Below are positions 24,197-32,414 of a stretch of 37,186 nucleotides of DNA, one piece after another. Each line of letters opens with the position of its first letter. Within the stretch, counting starts at the first letter, position 1. Source of the DNA: NORP181 sp047623555. Its GTDB lineage: Bacteria; Pseudomonadota; Alphaproteobacteria; Rhodobacterales; Rhodobacteraceae. Made by a program: the position numbers and the translations under genes. The DNA lies in the NCBI GenBank assembly GCA_047623555.1, contig JBLHMP010000036.1, positions 1 through 37,186 on the forward strand, written 5' to 3'. The notes beneath the pieces are model-generated. The model ran no database searches, was not told where the DNA came from, and saw only the letters and a list, made by a program, of their open reading frames with translations.

Positions 24197-24891
24197 TGTT
24201 AGAACTGAAATCCCTGAACGTGGCCTATGGGCAGGCACAGATATTGCGGGACTTCTCGCTGACGGTCAGTGCCGGTGAAATCCTTTGTCTGCTGGGGCGC
24301 AATGGCGCCGGTAAAACCACCACGATGAAGGCAATCATGGGGTTGTTGCCGTTGATGTCGGGGCAGGTGGTGCTTGACGGCGCGGTCATCAGTGATCTGC
24401 CGGCGCATAAGGTTGCGGGTGCCGGGATTGGCTATATTCCACAGGGCAGGCGGCTGTTTTCCGAACTGACCGTGGCGCAGAATATCGAGATCGGGTTGAT
24501 GGTGCATGGCTCAGGGCCAGAGGTGCTCGAAGGCGTACTCGAGCTGTTTCCGCGTTTGCGAGAACGCTATCACCAGCGGGCGCAAACCCTGTCGGGCGGT
24601 GAGCAGCAGATGTTGGCCACGGCGCGCGCCTTATGTCTGGAACCCAAGGTGTTGTTGCTGGATGAACCGACCGAAGGGTTGCAGCCGTCGATGATCGAGG
24701 CGATTCGGCAGGTCATTGTACTGATGCGCGACCGGGGCGTTGCGATTATCTTGGTGGAACAGCGGGTTGATGCGGTGTTGTCGGTGGCGAATCGGGTCAG
24801 TTTTATCGACAATGGCCGTAATGGCGAGGTGATGGAGGCGGATGCTTTGCGTCAGGACCCATCTATTTTGGCGCGGCATCTGGGGGTGTAG
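24196..24891 (+). CDS. Branched-chain amino acid-type ABC ATPase, LivF-like
   Basis: A 231-residue ATPase. Walker A is GRNGAGKTTT, the signature is LSGGEQQMLATARAL and Walker B is VLLLDEPTEGLQPSM, with IGYIPQGRRLFSELTV typical of LivF. It shares one base with the preceding stop (TGATG). It completes a full five-part importer. It is convergent with the MarR gene, with only 39 bases between them and no clear terminator. Confidence 0.95.
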   Translation: MLELKSLNVAYGQAQILRDFSLTVSAGEILCLLGRNGAGKTTTMKAIMGLLPLMSGQVVLDGAVISDLPAHKVAGAGIGYIPQGRRLFSELTVAQNIEIGLMVHGSGPEVLEGVLELFPRLRERYHQRAQTLSGGEQQMLATARALCLEPKVLLLDEPTEGLQPSMIEAIRQVIVLMRDRGVAIILVEQRVDAVLSVANRVSFIDNGRNGEVMEADALRQDPSILARHLGV

Positions 24892-24930
24892 CAGGAAACA
24901 GGCCAAGCGCCCTTTTTCACCCCAATGTGC

Positions 24931-25350
24931 CTATGTTAGTTTACTCAGCAGGCGCAAAAACTCTTGCTGTTCTGCCTTGCTTAGTGGCGCTAACGTGTCT
25001 TGGGTCACTGCGCGTGCCCTGTCCACAATCGCCTGAAAGGCGGTTTCGCCTGCCTCTGTTGGTTCAACAAATATACGCCGCTGATCATCCGGATCCTGGC
25101 GCGTGGCGACAAGACCCTTGTGCCGCAACCGGTCCACCACACCTTTGATCGTCGCCGCATCCATGGCAATCGCCCGCCCCAGCGCGTTCTGCGACAGCTT
25201 TTCTAACGCGCACAGCTTGGCCAAAGCGGCAAATTGCGTCGGTGTCAATTCCGGCACCTGTCGCGCGAACAGCCCCAGATGACGCTGATTGGCCCGCCGC
25301 AGCAGGAACCCGACCTGTGCATCAAGGATATATGTCGGCTGTTGTGTCAT
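24931..25350 (-). CDS. MarR-family transcriptional regulator
   Basis: A 139-residue winged helix-turn-helix protein. The recognition region reads LSQNALGRAIAMDAATIKGVVDRLRHKGLV, followed by a wing (RQDPDDQRRIFVEPTEAG). The start at 25350 has GGAGG upstream; the frame open to 25587 runs into the operator and the neighbouring gene and is not credible. It is divergent from the Mo-hydroxylase operon, with a candidate operator between them. Matching sites before hyuA and the binding-protein gene suggest that it controls the whole cluster, probably as a ligand-released repressor like many MarR proteins of aromatic catabolism. Confidence 0.93.
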   Translation of the reverse strand: MTQQPTYILDAQVGFLLRRANQRHLGLFARQVPELTPTQFAALAKLCALEKLSQNALGRAIAMDAATIKGVVDRLRHKGLVATRQDPDDQRRIFVEPTEAGETAFQAIVDRARAVTQDTLAPLSKAEQQEFLRLLSKLT

Positions 25351-25406
25351 CCTGGCCTCCGTTTCGTGTCTTATATTGACAGGCTTTGATCGCTGCCGCA
25401 AAATCC

Positions 25407-25422
25407 ATTTGTATACTAACAA
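25407..25422. promoter_or_regulatory. Candidate MarR operator ATTTGTATACTAACAA
   Basis: Located between marR (start 25350) and the divergent Mo-hydroxylase operon (start 25485). It contains the palindromic TTGT...ACAA frame and GTATAC core. It shares 13 of 15 bases with the site at 20096-20110, and ATTTGTATAC plus AA with 18472-18485 read in reverse. Confidence 0.65.
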
Positions 25423-25484
25423 CTTTTGTCTCGCCAACAATCCCATGAGAATTGGCTTTTGAGACATGCCAAGGAGACCCGGTA

Positions 25485-26330
25485 GTGAACGCATACCATC
25501 GACCTGAAACATTGGGCGACGCGCTGGCTTTGCTGGCTGAAACGCCGGTGACATTGGCAGCCGGTTGCACGGATTTGTTCCCTGCAACCGAAATGCAGCA
25601 ATTGCCTGGGGCGGTGCTGGACCTCACCGCAATTGCCGATCTGCGCGGCATTACGGCAACCTCTGAGGGGTGGCGTATCGGCGCGACCACTACCTGGAGC
25701 GACGTGATCGCGGCCGACCTGCCACCTGCCTTTGATATGTTGAAACAGGCGGCGGGCGAAGTTGGTTCGGTGCAGATCCAGAACGCGGGCACCATCGCCG
25801 GCAACCTGTGCAATGCGTCGCCTGCTGCGGATGGTGTGCCACCCTTGTTGGCGCTGGATGCTATCGTTGAGCTGGCCTCGCTCAGCGGTCGACGCCACGT
25901 GCCGTTAGCGATGTTCCTGACCGGAGTGCGACGCACTGTTCTGCAGCCGGGTGAAATTGTTTCGGCGATAGTGGTCCCGAAACAGGCCGGGCAGGGCCGT
26001 AGTGGTTTTGCCAAGCTGGGCGCGCGAAAATACCTGGTGATTTCGATTGCGATGGTGGCTGTTCGACTGATCGCCGATCAGGGCAAGGTATTGGAAATTG
26101 CGCTATCCGTTGGATCATGCAGCGCCGTGGCGATGCGGCTTACAGCTTTGGAAACCCGCCTGACGGGGCAACCAATTGCGGGTTTGGCGGCGCACATAGA
26201 TGAACCTTCACTGGCGGACGTGCTGTCGCCAATCAGTGATATGCGCGGCGATGCGGCCTATCGCATCACCGCCGCGACCGAGTTGTTGCGCCGCACAGTG
26301 GCCGATCTATCCAAGGGGCATTCCACATGA
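25485..26330 (+). CDS. Molybdenum hydroxylase FAD-binding subunit
   Basis: A 281-residue CoxM/XdhB-type FAD-binding subunit of a xanthine-dehydrogenase-family enzyme. It shows the FAD-contact motifs LAAGCTDLFP near residue 30 and QIQNAGTIAGNLCNASPAADG near residues 103-123, then a CO-dehydrogenase-flavoprotein-like C-terminal domain. It passes electrons from the Fe-S/Mo subunit to the final acceptor. The start is GTG with AAGGAG eight bases upstream; an upstream ATG at 25452 lacks a site. Its stop overlaps the fused Mo-subunit start as ATGA. Confidence 0.92.
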   Translation: MNAYHRPETLGDALALLAETPVTLAAGCTDLFPATEMQQLPGAVLDLTAIADLRGITATSEGWRIGATTTWSDVIAADLPPAFDMLKQAAGEVGSVQIQNAGTIAGNLCNASPAADGVPPLLALDAIVELASLSGRRHVPLAMFLTGVRRTVLQPGEIVSAIVVPKQAGQGRSGFAKLGARKYLVISIAMVAVRLIADQGKVLEIALSVGSCSAVAMRLTALETRLTGQPIAGLAAHIDEPSLADVLSPISDMRGDAAYRITAATELLRRTVADLSKGHST

Positions 26331-29062
26331 AAAACCTTCCGTCCGCACAGATGATCGTCAATGGTCAAACCGTCAATATCGCCGCCGCCGCTGGGCGCAG
26401 ATTGTCGGACGTGCTGCGCGATGAATTGGGGCTGAAAGGCACCAAAGTCGGCTGTGACGCAGGCGATTGCGGCGCCTGTACGGTGCTACTGAACGGCGCG
26501 CCGGTGTGTTCCTGTCTGACCCCGGTTGGGCAGGCCATTGGGGCTAAAATCACCACCGTCGAAGGGCTGTCAAATGGCATGCTGGACGATCTGCAACAGG
26601 CGTTTTTGCGCCATGGCGCGGCGCAATGTGGTATCTGTACGCCGGGCATGTTGATCGCCGCCAAGGCGCTGCTGGACCGGACCAAAACGCCCAGTCGGGA
26701 TGAGGTCGAAATCGCGCTGAGCGGAGTGCTGTGTCGCTGTACCGGGTATCACAAAATTATTGAGGCAATTGCAGATGTTGGCACGGTATCTTTATCCATA
26801 AATCCCGATGCGGGCAAGGCCGTTGGCGCGCGTGTTGAGCGGTTGGATGGCCTGGCCAAAGTCGATGGAACCGAGGTTTATGGAGCCGATTACACGCCCG
26901 CCGATGCCCTGTTGGTTCGTGCGATCCGTTCGCCGCATTCCGCCGCGAATTTCACCGTTGGCGATGTTGATGGCTGGCTGGCAACGCTGCCGGGTACAGT
27001 GCAGGTTTTTACTGCCGCCGACATCCCTGGCGACAATCGCTTCAGCGTAATTCCGGCTTTTGTCGATCAACCGGCGCTTGCCGAAACCCATGTGCGTATG
27101 CGGGGCGAGGCCGTTGCGTTGATTGCCGGTAACCCATCCTTGATCGAGACAATTGAACTGTCGGATTTCCCGATTTCCTGGTCGCCGACAACGGAAATAC
27201 TCGAAACGGACGCGGCGCAAAACACCGATGCGGTACAGCTTCATAGCAACCGCGATGGTAATATTCTGATCGCAGGCAAGGTCAAAACCGGGACGCCCGA
27301 ACAGGCGCTCAAAACCGCTGCGCATACCGCCACGGCCAGCATGGAAACCGGCTATGTTGAGCACGCCTATATCGAACCCGAGGCCGGGGTGGCGTGGATG
27401 GACGGCGATGTTTTGGTCATCCAGGCCTGCACCCAAGCCCCGGTGATGGATCGCGATGACACCGCCCGCGTGCTCGGGCTGGCGCAGGACAAGCTGCGGA
27501 TTATTCCGTCGGCTACCGGCGGCGGATTTGGCTCAAAACTTGACCTGTCATTGCAGCCGCTGATCGGGCTGGTGGCGCTGAAAACCGGGAGGGCTGCACG
27601 CATGGTTTATACCCGACGTGAAAGCATGGCCTCGACCACCAAGCGCCATCCGGCCAAGATGACTGGACAGGCTGGAATCGACGTAAACGGGCGTATCACC
27701 GGGATGGTTTTTGACGGCGATTTCAACACCGGCGCCTATGCCAGCTGGGGCCCAACCGTTGCGGTGCGGGTGCCGGTACACGCCTCTGGCCCCTACAAAA
27801 CACCCAATTACCACGCCAGCGCGCGGGCGGTGCATACCAACGGCCCGGTGTCCGGCGCGTTCCGGGGTTTTGGCGTGCCACAGGCGGCGATCCTGCAGGA
27901 AACGCTGTATGATGATCTGGCCGATTTGGCCGGGATTGACCGGCTGAAATTCCGTCAGATCAATGCGTTGCAAGACGGTGATTTCTCGGTCTGTGGGCAG
28001 AAATTGTTTGGCGTTGGTATTCGCGACTGTCTGGACGGGCTGTACCCAGCGTGGCAAACTGCCTTGCAAAATGCCAAAGATTTCAACACCCAAAACAGCA
28101 CCCGGAAACGCGGCGTTGGCATTGCGTCCTGTTGGTATGGTTGTGGCAACACGTCATTGCCCAATCCGTCGACCATCCGGTTGGGATTTACCGCCGACGG
28201 TCATCTGCGGCTGCATCAGGGCGCGACTGATATTGGCCAAGGCTCAAACACCGTTGTGGCGCAGATATGTGCCGATGCGTTGGGCCTGCCGGTGCGTGAC
28301 TTTGAATTGGTCGGGCCGGATACCTTTCTGACCCCGGATTGCGGCAAAACCTCGGCCTCGCGGCAGACTTATGTCACTGGCACGGCGGCCTTGCTTGCGG
28401 GCGCGGAAATGCGTCGCAAAATCCTGGGCATGAGCAATATGGGGCCGGACGCGACCATCACACTAACGGCGGGCACGCTGCATATCAGTGACGGGCAGGC
28501 GCAGCACGATATTGCGCTGGCGGAGCTGCCAACCGATGACCGTGGCTATGCGCTATCGGTGCAAGAGAGTTACGATCCGCCAACTGAATCGCTTGACGAG
28601 AACGGCCAGGGCAAACCCTATGCGGTCTACGGCTACGGCGCCCAGGTGGCCGAGGTTGAGGTGGATATGGCGCTGGGCACAGTAAAAACACTACGCATCA
28701 CTGCCGCCCATGATCTGGGTCGCACGATCAATCCGCTGTTGGCCGAGGGTCAGATCGAGGGCGGCATTGCCCAAGGTCTCGGGTTGGCGCTGATGGAGGA
28801 ATTTATTCCCGGGCGCACCGAAAACTTGCATGATTATCTGATCCCAACCATTGGTGACATGCCTGAAATCGACTCGATCCTGATCGAAGTTGCCGACCCC
28901 GAAGGCCCATTTGGCGCCAAGGGGCTGGGCGAACATGTATTGATCCCAACGGCCCCGGCAATTTTGAATGCGATTCGCCATGCGTCGGGGGCGCGCATCG
29001 ACCGTCTGCCTGCCTTGCCGCATCGGGTGTTGGCCGCGATCAAAAAGGCGGCCGCGACATGA
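26327..29062 (+). CDS. Fused 2Fe-2S / molybdopterin subunit of a xanthine-dehydrogenase-family hydroxylase
   Basis: A 911-residue protein joining two usually separate subunits. Residues 1-150 hold two 2Fe-2S clusters (Cys43, Cys48, Cys51, Cys61/63 in VGCDAGDCGACTV...; Cys101, Cys104, Cys136, Cys138 in CGICTPGM and CRCTGY). The rest is the Mo-cofactor domain, with ATGGGFGSK near residue 397, GAFRGFG, GATDIGQGSN and the catalytic-Glu motif GAKGLGEH near residue 862-870. It should hydroxylate a carbon of an N-heterocycle or an aldehyde using water. A fused 2Fe-2S/Mo chain with a separate FAD subunit is less common than the three-subunit form. It overlaps both neighbours by 4 bases. The substrate is unknown; a pyridine, pyrimidine or hydantoin-related ring fits the context. 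Confidence 0.93.
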   Translation: MKNLPSAQMIVNGQTVNIAAAAGRRLSDVLRDELGLKGTKVGCDAGDCGACTVLLNGAPVCSCLTPVGQAIGAKITTVEGLSNGMLDDLQQAFLRHGAAQCGICTPGMLIAAKALLDRTKTPSRDEVEIALSGVLCRCTGYHKIIEAIADVGTVSLSINPDAGKAVGARVERLDGLAKVDGTEVYGADYTPADALLVRAIRSPHSAANFTVGDVDGWLATLPGTVQVFTAADIPGDNRFSVIPAFVDQPALAETHVRMRGEAVALIAGNPSLIETIELSDFPISWSPTTEILETDAAQNTDAVQLHSNRDGNILIAGKVKTGTPEQALKTAAHTATASMETGYVEHAYIEPEAGVAWMDGDVLVIQACTQAPVMDRDDTARVLGLAQDKLRIIPSATGGGFGSKLDLSLQPLIGLVALKTGRAARMVYTRRESMASTTKRHPAKMTGQAGIDVNGRITGMVFDGDFNTGAYASWGPTVAVRVPVHASGPYKTPNYHASARAVHTNGPVSGAFRGFGVPQAAILQETLYDDLADLAGIDRLKFRQINALQDGDFSVCGQKLFGVGIRDCLDGLYPAWQTALQNAKDFNTQNSTRKRGVGIASCWYGCGNTSLPNPSTIRLGFTADGHLRLHQGATDIGQGSNTVVAQICADALGLPVRDFELVGPDTFLTPDCGKTSASRQTYVTGTAALLAGAEMRRKILGMSNMGPDATITLTAGTLHISDGQAQHDIALAELPTDDRGYALSVQESYDPPTESLDENGQGKPYAVYGYGAQVAEVEVDMALGTVKTLRITAAHDLGRTINPLLAEGQIEGGIAQGLGLALMEEFIPGRTENLHDYLIPTIGDMPEIDSILIEVADPEGPFGAKGLGEHVLIPTAPAILNAIRHASGARIDRLPALPHRVLAAIKKAAAT

Positions 29063-30519
29063 CCACAAAACCAGCCCGCGAAAAACTCGAGAAAATCCGC
29101 TGTGATGCCTGCCCGGTGATGTGTTTCATTGCCGAGGGTCGCATTGGTGCCTGTGATCGCTATGCCAATTTGGCCGGGCGCATCGTGCGCTGTGATCCGT
29201 TGACCGTGCTGGACCGGCGCATCGCCACAGGCGGCGAAATTCGGCCGTTTCTGAAATCTGAATGGGATGGCCGGTTGGTTGCGGATGACGATTTATTTAT
29301 CACCGCCGTTGGCTCGGGCACCACATATCCCGATTACAAACCGGCGCCGTTTATCGTCAGCCGCGAGGTCGATGGCGTTGATTTTATCACTGTCGTCACC
29401 GAAGCGATATTTTCATACTGCGGCGTCAAAGTGAAAATTGATACCGACCGGCATTTGGGTCACGAAGGTGCTGCGGTACGGTCAAACGGTGAAATCATCG
29501 GGCTGGTGATCACCAGCGAATACGGCTCGCAAATGTTGTCACTTGGCGGTGTTGATCACCTGACAGGCGGCACCAAAGCCGAAGGCCGCACCACCTGCGA
29601 CGCGCTGCTGCGCCTGTGCAACCGCGAGGCTGTTGAGTTGTGTATTGAGGGCGCAGCCACGGTGATTGTGCAGGCCGGGCAGGCGCCGATTGTCGATGGC
29701 GTGCGCGAAGAACGCATGCGGGTTGGCTGTGGGTCCGCCACCATCGGCATGTTTGCGTCGCAGTGGCGCGGGCTGGTCGATGAGGTGGTGGTGGTTGACG
29801 ATCACATCACCGGCGTGGTTAGCGAACATCAGGCGGGCAAGGTGCTCGGCTGGCCGGACACTGGCATCAAAATCATCGGGCGGCGGTCAACCCCGGGGCG
29901 CTATTTTCAGGTGGCTGATCCGGGGCTGGGTTGGGGCGGCACCAATGTTCAGGACCCGCTGACAATCTTGGGGCCATGGAACGTCAAAAAGGGCGCGAGG
30001 TCGGGACTAACTCTGTTGATGGTTTCCACCACGGGCGAGCAATGGGGGTATTTCGTGCTGGATGATGACCTTGTGCCGCAACCGGCCGAGATACCTGAAA
30101 CCTTGCGGCCGTCGGTTGATCTGATCGCGGAAAACTGCGAACCGGCGCTGTGTACGGTGATGTTCATGGGTGGCGCTGGCGGGTCTTTGCGCTCTGGCGT
30201 GACGCGCAATCCGGTGAAATTAACCCGCTCAGTGCAAGCGCTAAAAACCAAGGTGACCTGTGGTGGGGCCGAAACGTTCGTCTGGCCCGGAGGCGGCATA
30301 ACCCTGATGGCCGATGTGATGGATTTACCGGACAATGCGTTTGGCTATGTGCCCACCCCGGCCATCGTCGCGCCACTGGAATTCACCGTCAGCCGCGAGG
30401 ATTATCGTGCGCTGGGCGGCCATGATACGTCGGTGCGCACAATTGATGACGTACTGGAACATGGCGGCGAATACGGCGCAGATGTGCGCGCGGTGGCGCC
30501 GATAGACGGCAAACCCTGA
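29059..30519 (+). CDS. 6-hydroxynicotinate reductase-like iron-sulfur protein
   Basis: A 486-residue protein resembling 6-hydroxynicotinate reductase of the clostridial nicotinate fermentation pathway. The N-terminus has a four-Cys cluster (Cys15, Cys18, Cys22, Cys32 in RCDACPVMC...GAC) fit for one 4Fe-4S centre. The remainder has many Gly-rich stretches (MGGAGGSLRSG, FVWPGGGITLM) and no nucleotide-binding motif that I can name. If the assignment holds, it would reduce the hydroxylated ring made by the Mo enzyme encoded just upstream (ATGA overlap). That is odd for an apparently aerobic alphaproteobacterium, so the reaction may differ. The stop shares one base with the next start. Confidence 0.75.
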   Translation: MTTKPAREKLEKIRCDACPVMCFIAEGRIGACDRYANLAGRIVRCDPLTVLDRRIATGGEIRPFLKSEWDGRLVADDDLFITAVGSGTTYPDYKPAPFIVSREVDGVDFITVVTEAIFSYCGVKVKIDTDRHLGHEGAAVRSNGEIIGLVITSEYGSQMLSLGGVDHLTGGTKAEGRTTCDALLRLCNREAVELCIEGAATVIVQAGQAPIVDGVREERMRVGCGSATIGMFASQWRGLVDEVVVVDDHITGVVSEHQAGKVLGWPDTGIKIIGRRSTPGRYFQVADPGLGWGGTNVQDPLTILGPWNVKKGARSGLTLLMVSTTGEQWGYFVLDDDLVPQPAEIPETLRPSVDLIAENCEPALCTVMFMGGAGGSLRSGVTRNPVKLTRSVQALKTKVTCGGAETFVWPGGGITLMADVMDLPDNAFGYVPTPAIVAPLEFTVSREDYRALGGHDTSVRTIDDVLEHGGEYGADVRAVAPIDGKP

Positions 30520-31370
30520 TGGGCGCGCAGGCGTCTTTTTTGCCGGACGGGCGGCGATTGCACCTGCACCATGGGCCAATTGATCTGATCATCGGCGCGA
30601 CGGGCGCGGGGCGCGAGGCGGCGTTCAAAGCTGCCGCTGCACGCTTTGATACGGTCCTGGAGGAGCTGGTGGTCGAGCTGGAAATGCTGCGCCAATCGGT
30701 GGCTGATCCCAACCCGTTTCAGGGTGAGATTGCCCGGTTGATGCATGCGGCTGTTGCGCCCTTGTCCGAGGTGTTTATCACCCCAATGGCCGCCGTTGCT
30801 GGCTCTGTGTCCGATACCATCCTTGCCGCGTTACGCACAGCGGGCGGGTTGCAAACCGCCTATGTTAACAACGGTGGCGACGTGGCGATGTGGTTGGCAC
30901 CGGGCACGCAGATGACCGCAGCCATCGCCGCAGGATTGCCCGACCGCGTGACACTGACCCCGGATATGGGCATCGGCGGCATCGCCACATCGGGCTGGCG
31001 GGGGCGCAGCCTGTCGTTTGGTATTGCGGACGGGGTGACGGTTTTGGCCCGAACTGCGGTGGCCGCAGATGCCGCCGCCACGCTGATCGCCAATGCTGTG
31101 GATCTTCCTGGCAACGCCAAGATAAAGCGTCTACCGGCCTGTGATCTGGCCCCGGATAGCGATCTGGGCATGCGATTGATCACCGTAGATGTCGCGCCTT
31201 TGACGGCTTCCGAAATCGCCCAAGCCCTGAAAAACGGCGCAATATACGCCCGCCTTATCCAAAATCGCGGCCTGATCCACGCCGCATTGCTCACCTTAAA
31301 CGATCAACGACAGATCGTCGGAACACCGGATTTTTTCAGCCCAACACCCAAGGAATTGCACCATGCCTGA
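30519..31370 (+). CDS. UPF0280 family protein
   Basis: A 283-residue member of the UPF0280 family (COG2122), believed to share a fold with the FMN transferase ApbE but without a known reaction. Typical parts are GADGRRL-like LPDGRRLHLHHGPIDLIIGA at the start, the central GSVSDTILAAL, YVNNGGDVAMWL, and TPDMGIGGIATSGWRGRS. It has no signal peptide. It starts on the last base of the reductase stop and overlaps the next gene by 8 bases, so it belongs to the same operon. It may modify or assist the Fe-S reductase, or act on the ring substrate; neither is shown by sequence. Confidence 0.82.
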   Translation: MGAQASFLPDGRRLHLHHGPIDLIIGATGAGREAAFKAAAARFDTVLEELVVELEMLRQSVADPNPFQGEIARLMHAAVAPLSEVFITPMAAVAGSVSDTILAALRTAGGLQTAYVNNGGDVAMWLAPGTQMTAAIAAGLPDRVTLTPDMGIGGIATSGWRGRSLSFGIADGVTVLARTAVAADAAATLIANAVDLPGNAKIKRLPACDLAPDSDLGMRLITVDVAPLTASEIAQALKNGAIYARLIQNRGLIHAALLTLNDQRQIVGTPDFFSPTPKELHHA

Positions 31371-31944
31371 GTTCACCCTGCGCAAAACCATGACCTTTAT
31401 CGAAGACATCCACCACGAAGGCGGCCCAGCCCCCAAATTGCCCCGTCGCCGCGCCGCCATTCTGGCCATTGTGCGCAACCCGTTTGCCGGCGGATATACC
31501 GAAGACCTGCAATCGGCGATGGACGATCTGAAACCGCTGGGGTTGATGATGACGGATTTGCTGGTCGCAGCAATGGGCGGAATCGACGGCATTGACGGTT
31601 ACGGCAAAGCCGGGCTGGCGGGCGAGAATGGTGAGTTGGAACACACCGCCTTATGGCACGTTCCCGGCGGCTATTCCATGCGTGCGCGTTTGGGAGAGGC
31701 CAAGGCCATCGTGCCGTCGTCAATGAAAGTTGGCGGGGCAGGCACCCGTATCGACATCCCGCTGGGCCATATTAACGCCGCCTATGTGCGCAGCCATTTC
31801 GACAGCATGGAGGTCGGTGTGCCAGATGGCCCGCGTGCCAATGAATTGCTGTTTGCCCTGGCGATGAGCAGGGGTGGACGGTTGCATCACCGGATGGGCG
31901 GGTTGATGGTTGAGGATGTGGTTGGGGAAGATGGGTTGCGGTAG
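31363..31944 (+). CDS. 'Amino acid synthesis' family (PF06684-like) protein
   Basis: A 193-residue protein of the family named amino acid synthesis (PF06684), a name that does not describe a proven function. Recognisable parts are RAAILAIVRNPFAGGYTEDL near residue 27, EHTALWHVPGGYSMR near 90 and SSMKVGGAGTRIDIPLGHIN near 113. It is small and soluble. It overlaps the UPF0280 gene by 8 bases and ends the operon; no terminator is obvious before the decayed IS3 region. The linked set of Mo hydroxylase, Hnr-like protein, UPF0280 and this family suggests that it performs one step of a ring-degradation pathway, such as amide or imide hydrolysis or isomerisation. Confidence 0.78.
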   Translation: MPEFTLRKTMTFIEDIHHEGGPAPKLPRRRAAILAIVRNPFAGGYTEDLQSAMDDLKPLGLMMTDLLVAAMGGIDGIDGYGKAGLAGENGELEHTALWHVPGGYSMRARLGEAKAIVPSSMKVGGAGTRIDIPLGHINAAYVRSHFDSMEVGVPDGPRANELLFALAMSRGGRLHHRMGGLMVEDVVGEDGLR

Positions 31945-32097
31945 GATGGGCTGGACGATCTTGCCTGGTCTTGTCACGGTTTAGTTGCGGTCTCTTCCGA
32001 GCAATATTTGCTATGAAAGAGAGAACGAATGGCACAGAGATATACAGATGAGTTTCGGCGTGATGCTGTGCGGATGGCCACGACCCGTGGTTTAACC

Positions 32098-32135
32098 ACT
32101 GCCCAGCAGTTGATACGCAGTATCGACGAGAGGGG
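32098..32135 (+). repeat. Small palindromic insertion, 38-nt form, copy 6
   Basis: Starts within CCACTGCCCAGCAGT (hairpin ACTGC/GCAGT), second stem TTGATAC / GTATCGA with loop GCA, tail CGAGAGG. Removing exactly 38 bases joins codons for G-L-T to R-P-Q-L-S-S-D-L-G-V and restores the IS3 orfA frame. Confidence 0.85.
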
Positions 32136-32201
32136 CGGCCCCAGCTTTCATCGGATTTGGGTGTTGGGCTTTCGACGCTGAACAAATGGGTTCAACAGCA
32201 T

Positions 32202-32248
32202 CCATTGCCCGGCAGGGTATTGCGCAGAAATGTTCCAAGAGGGAACAC
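32202..32248 (+). repeat. Small palindromic insertion, long (47-nt) form, copy 7
   Basis: Head CCATTGCCCGGCAGG, then GTATTGCGCAGAAAT, then stem TGTTCC / GGAACA with loop AAGAG. It is the same length as the copy at 8568-8614 and shares its core, with a different second stem. It separates W-V-Q-Q-H from D-D-L-M-S of IS3 orfA. Confidence 0.8.
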
Positions 32249-32358
32249 GATGACCTGATGTCAGGCCGCATGAAGACGTGGAAAAGGAGAAGACGCGCCT
32301 TCGCAAAGAAGTCCGCCTTCTGCGCGAGGAGAGGGAACTGCTAAAAAAGGCGGCGATC

Positions 32359-32396
32359 CACTGGCCGACAGGTGAATGACACATTCACCGTTAGGC
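32359..32396 (+). repeat. Small palindromic insertion, 38-nt form, copy 8
   Basis: Head CACTGGCCGACAG, second stem GGTGAATG / CATTCACC with loop ACA (8 perfect pairs), tail GTTAGGC. Removing 38 bases joins K-A-A-I to F-F-A-G-Q-S of IS3 orfA. Confidence 0.82.
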
Positions 32397-32414
32397 TTCT
32401 TTGCAGGCCAAAGC

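Noticed and set aside
25351..25587. A longer MarR protein starting at 25587
   Set aside because: It would run through the operator and the start of the divergent Mo-hydroxylase gene. GGAGG before the ATG at 25350 gives a normal-length MarR protein.
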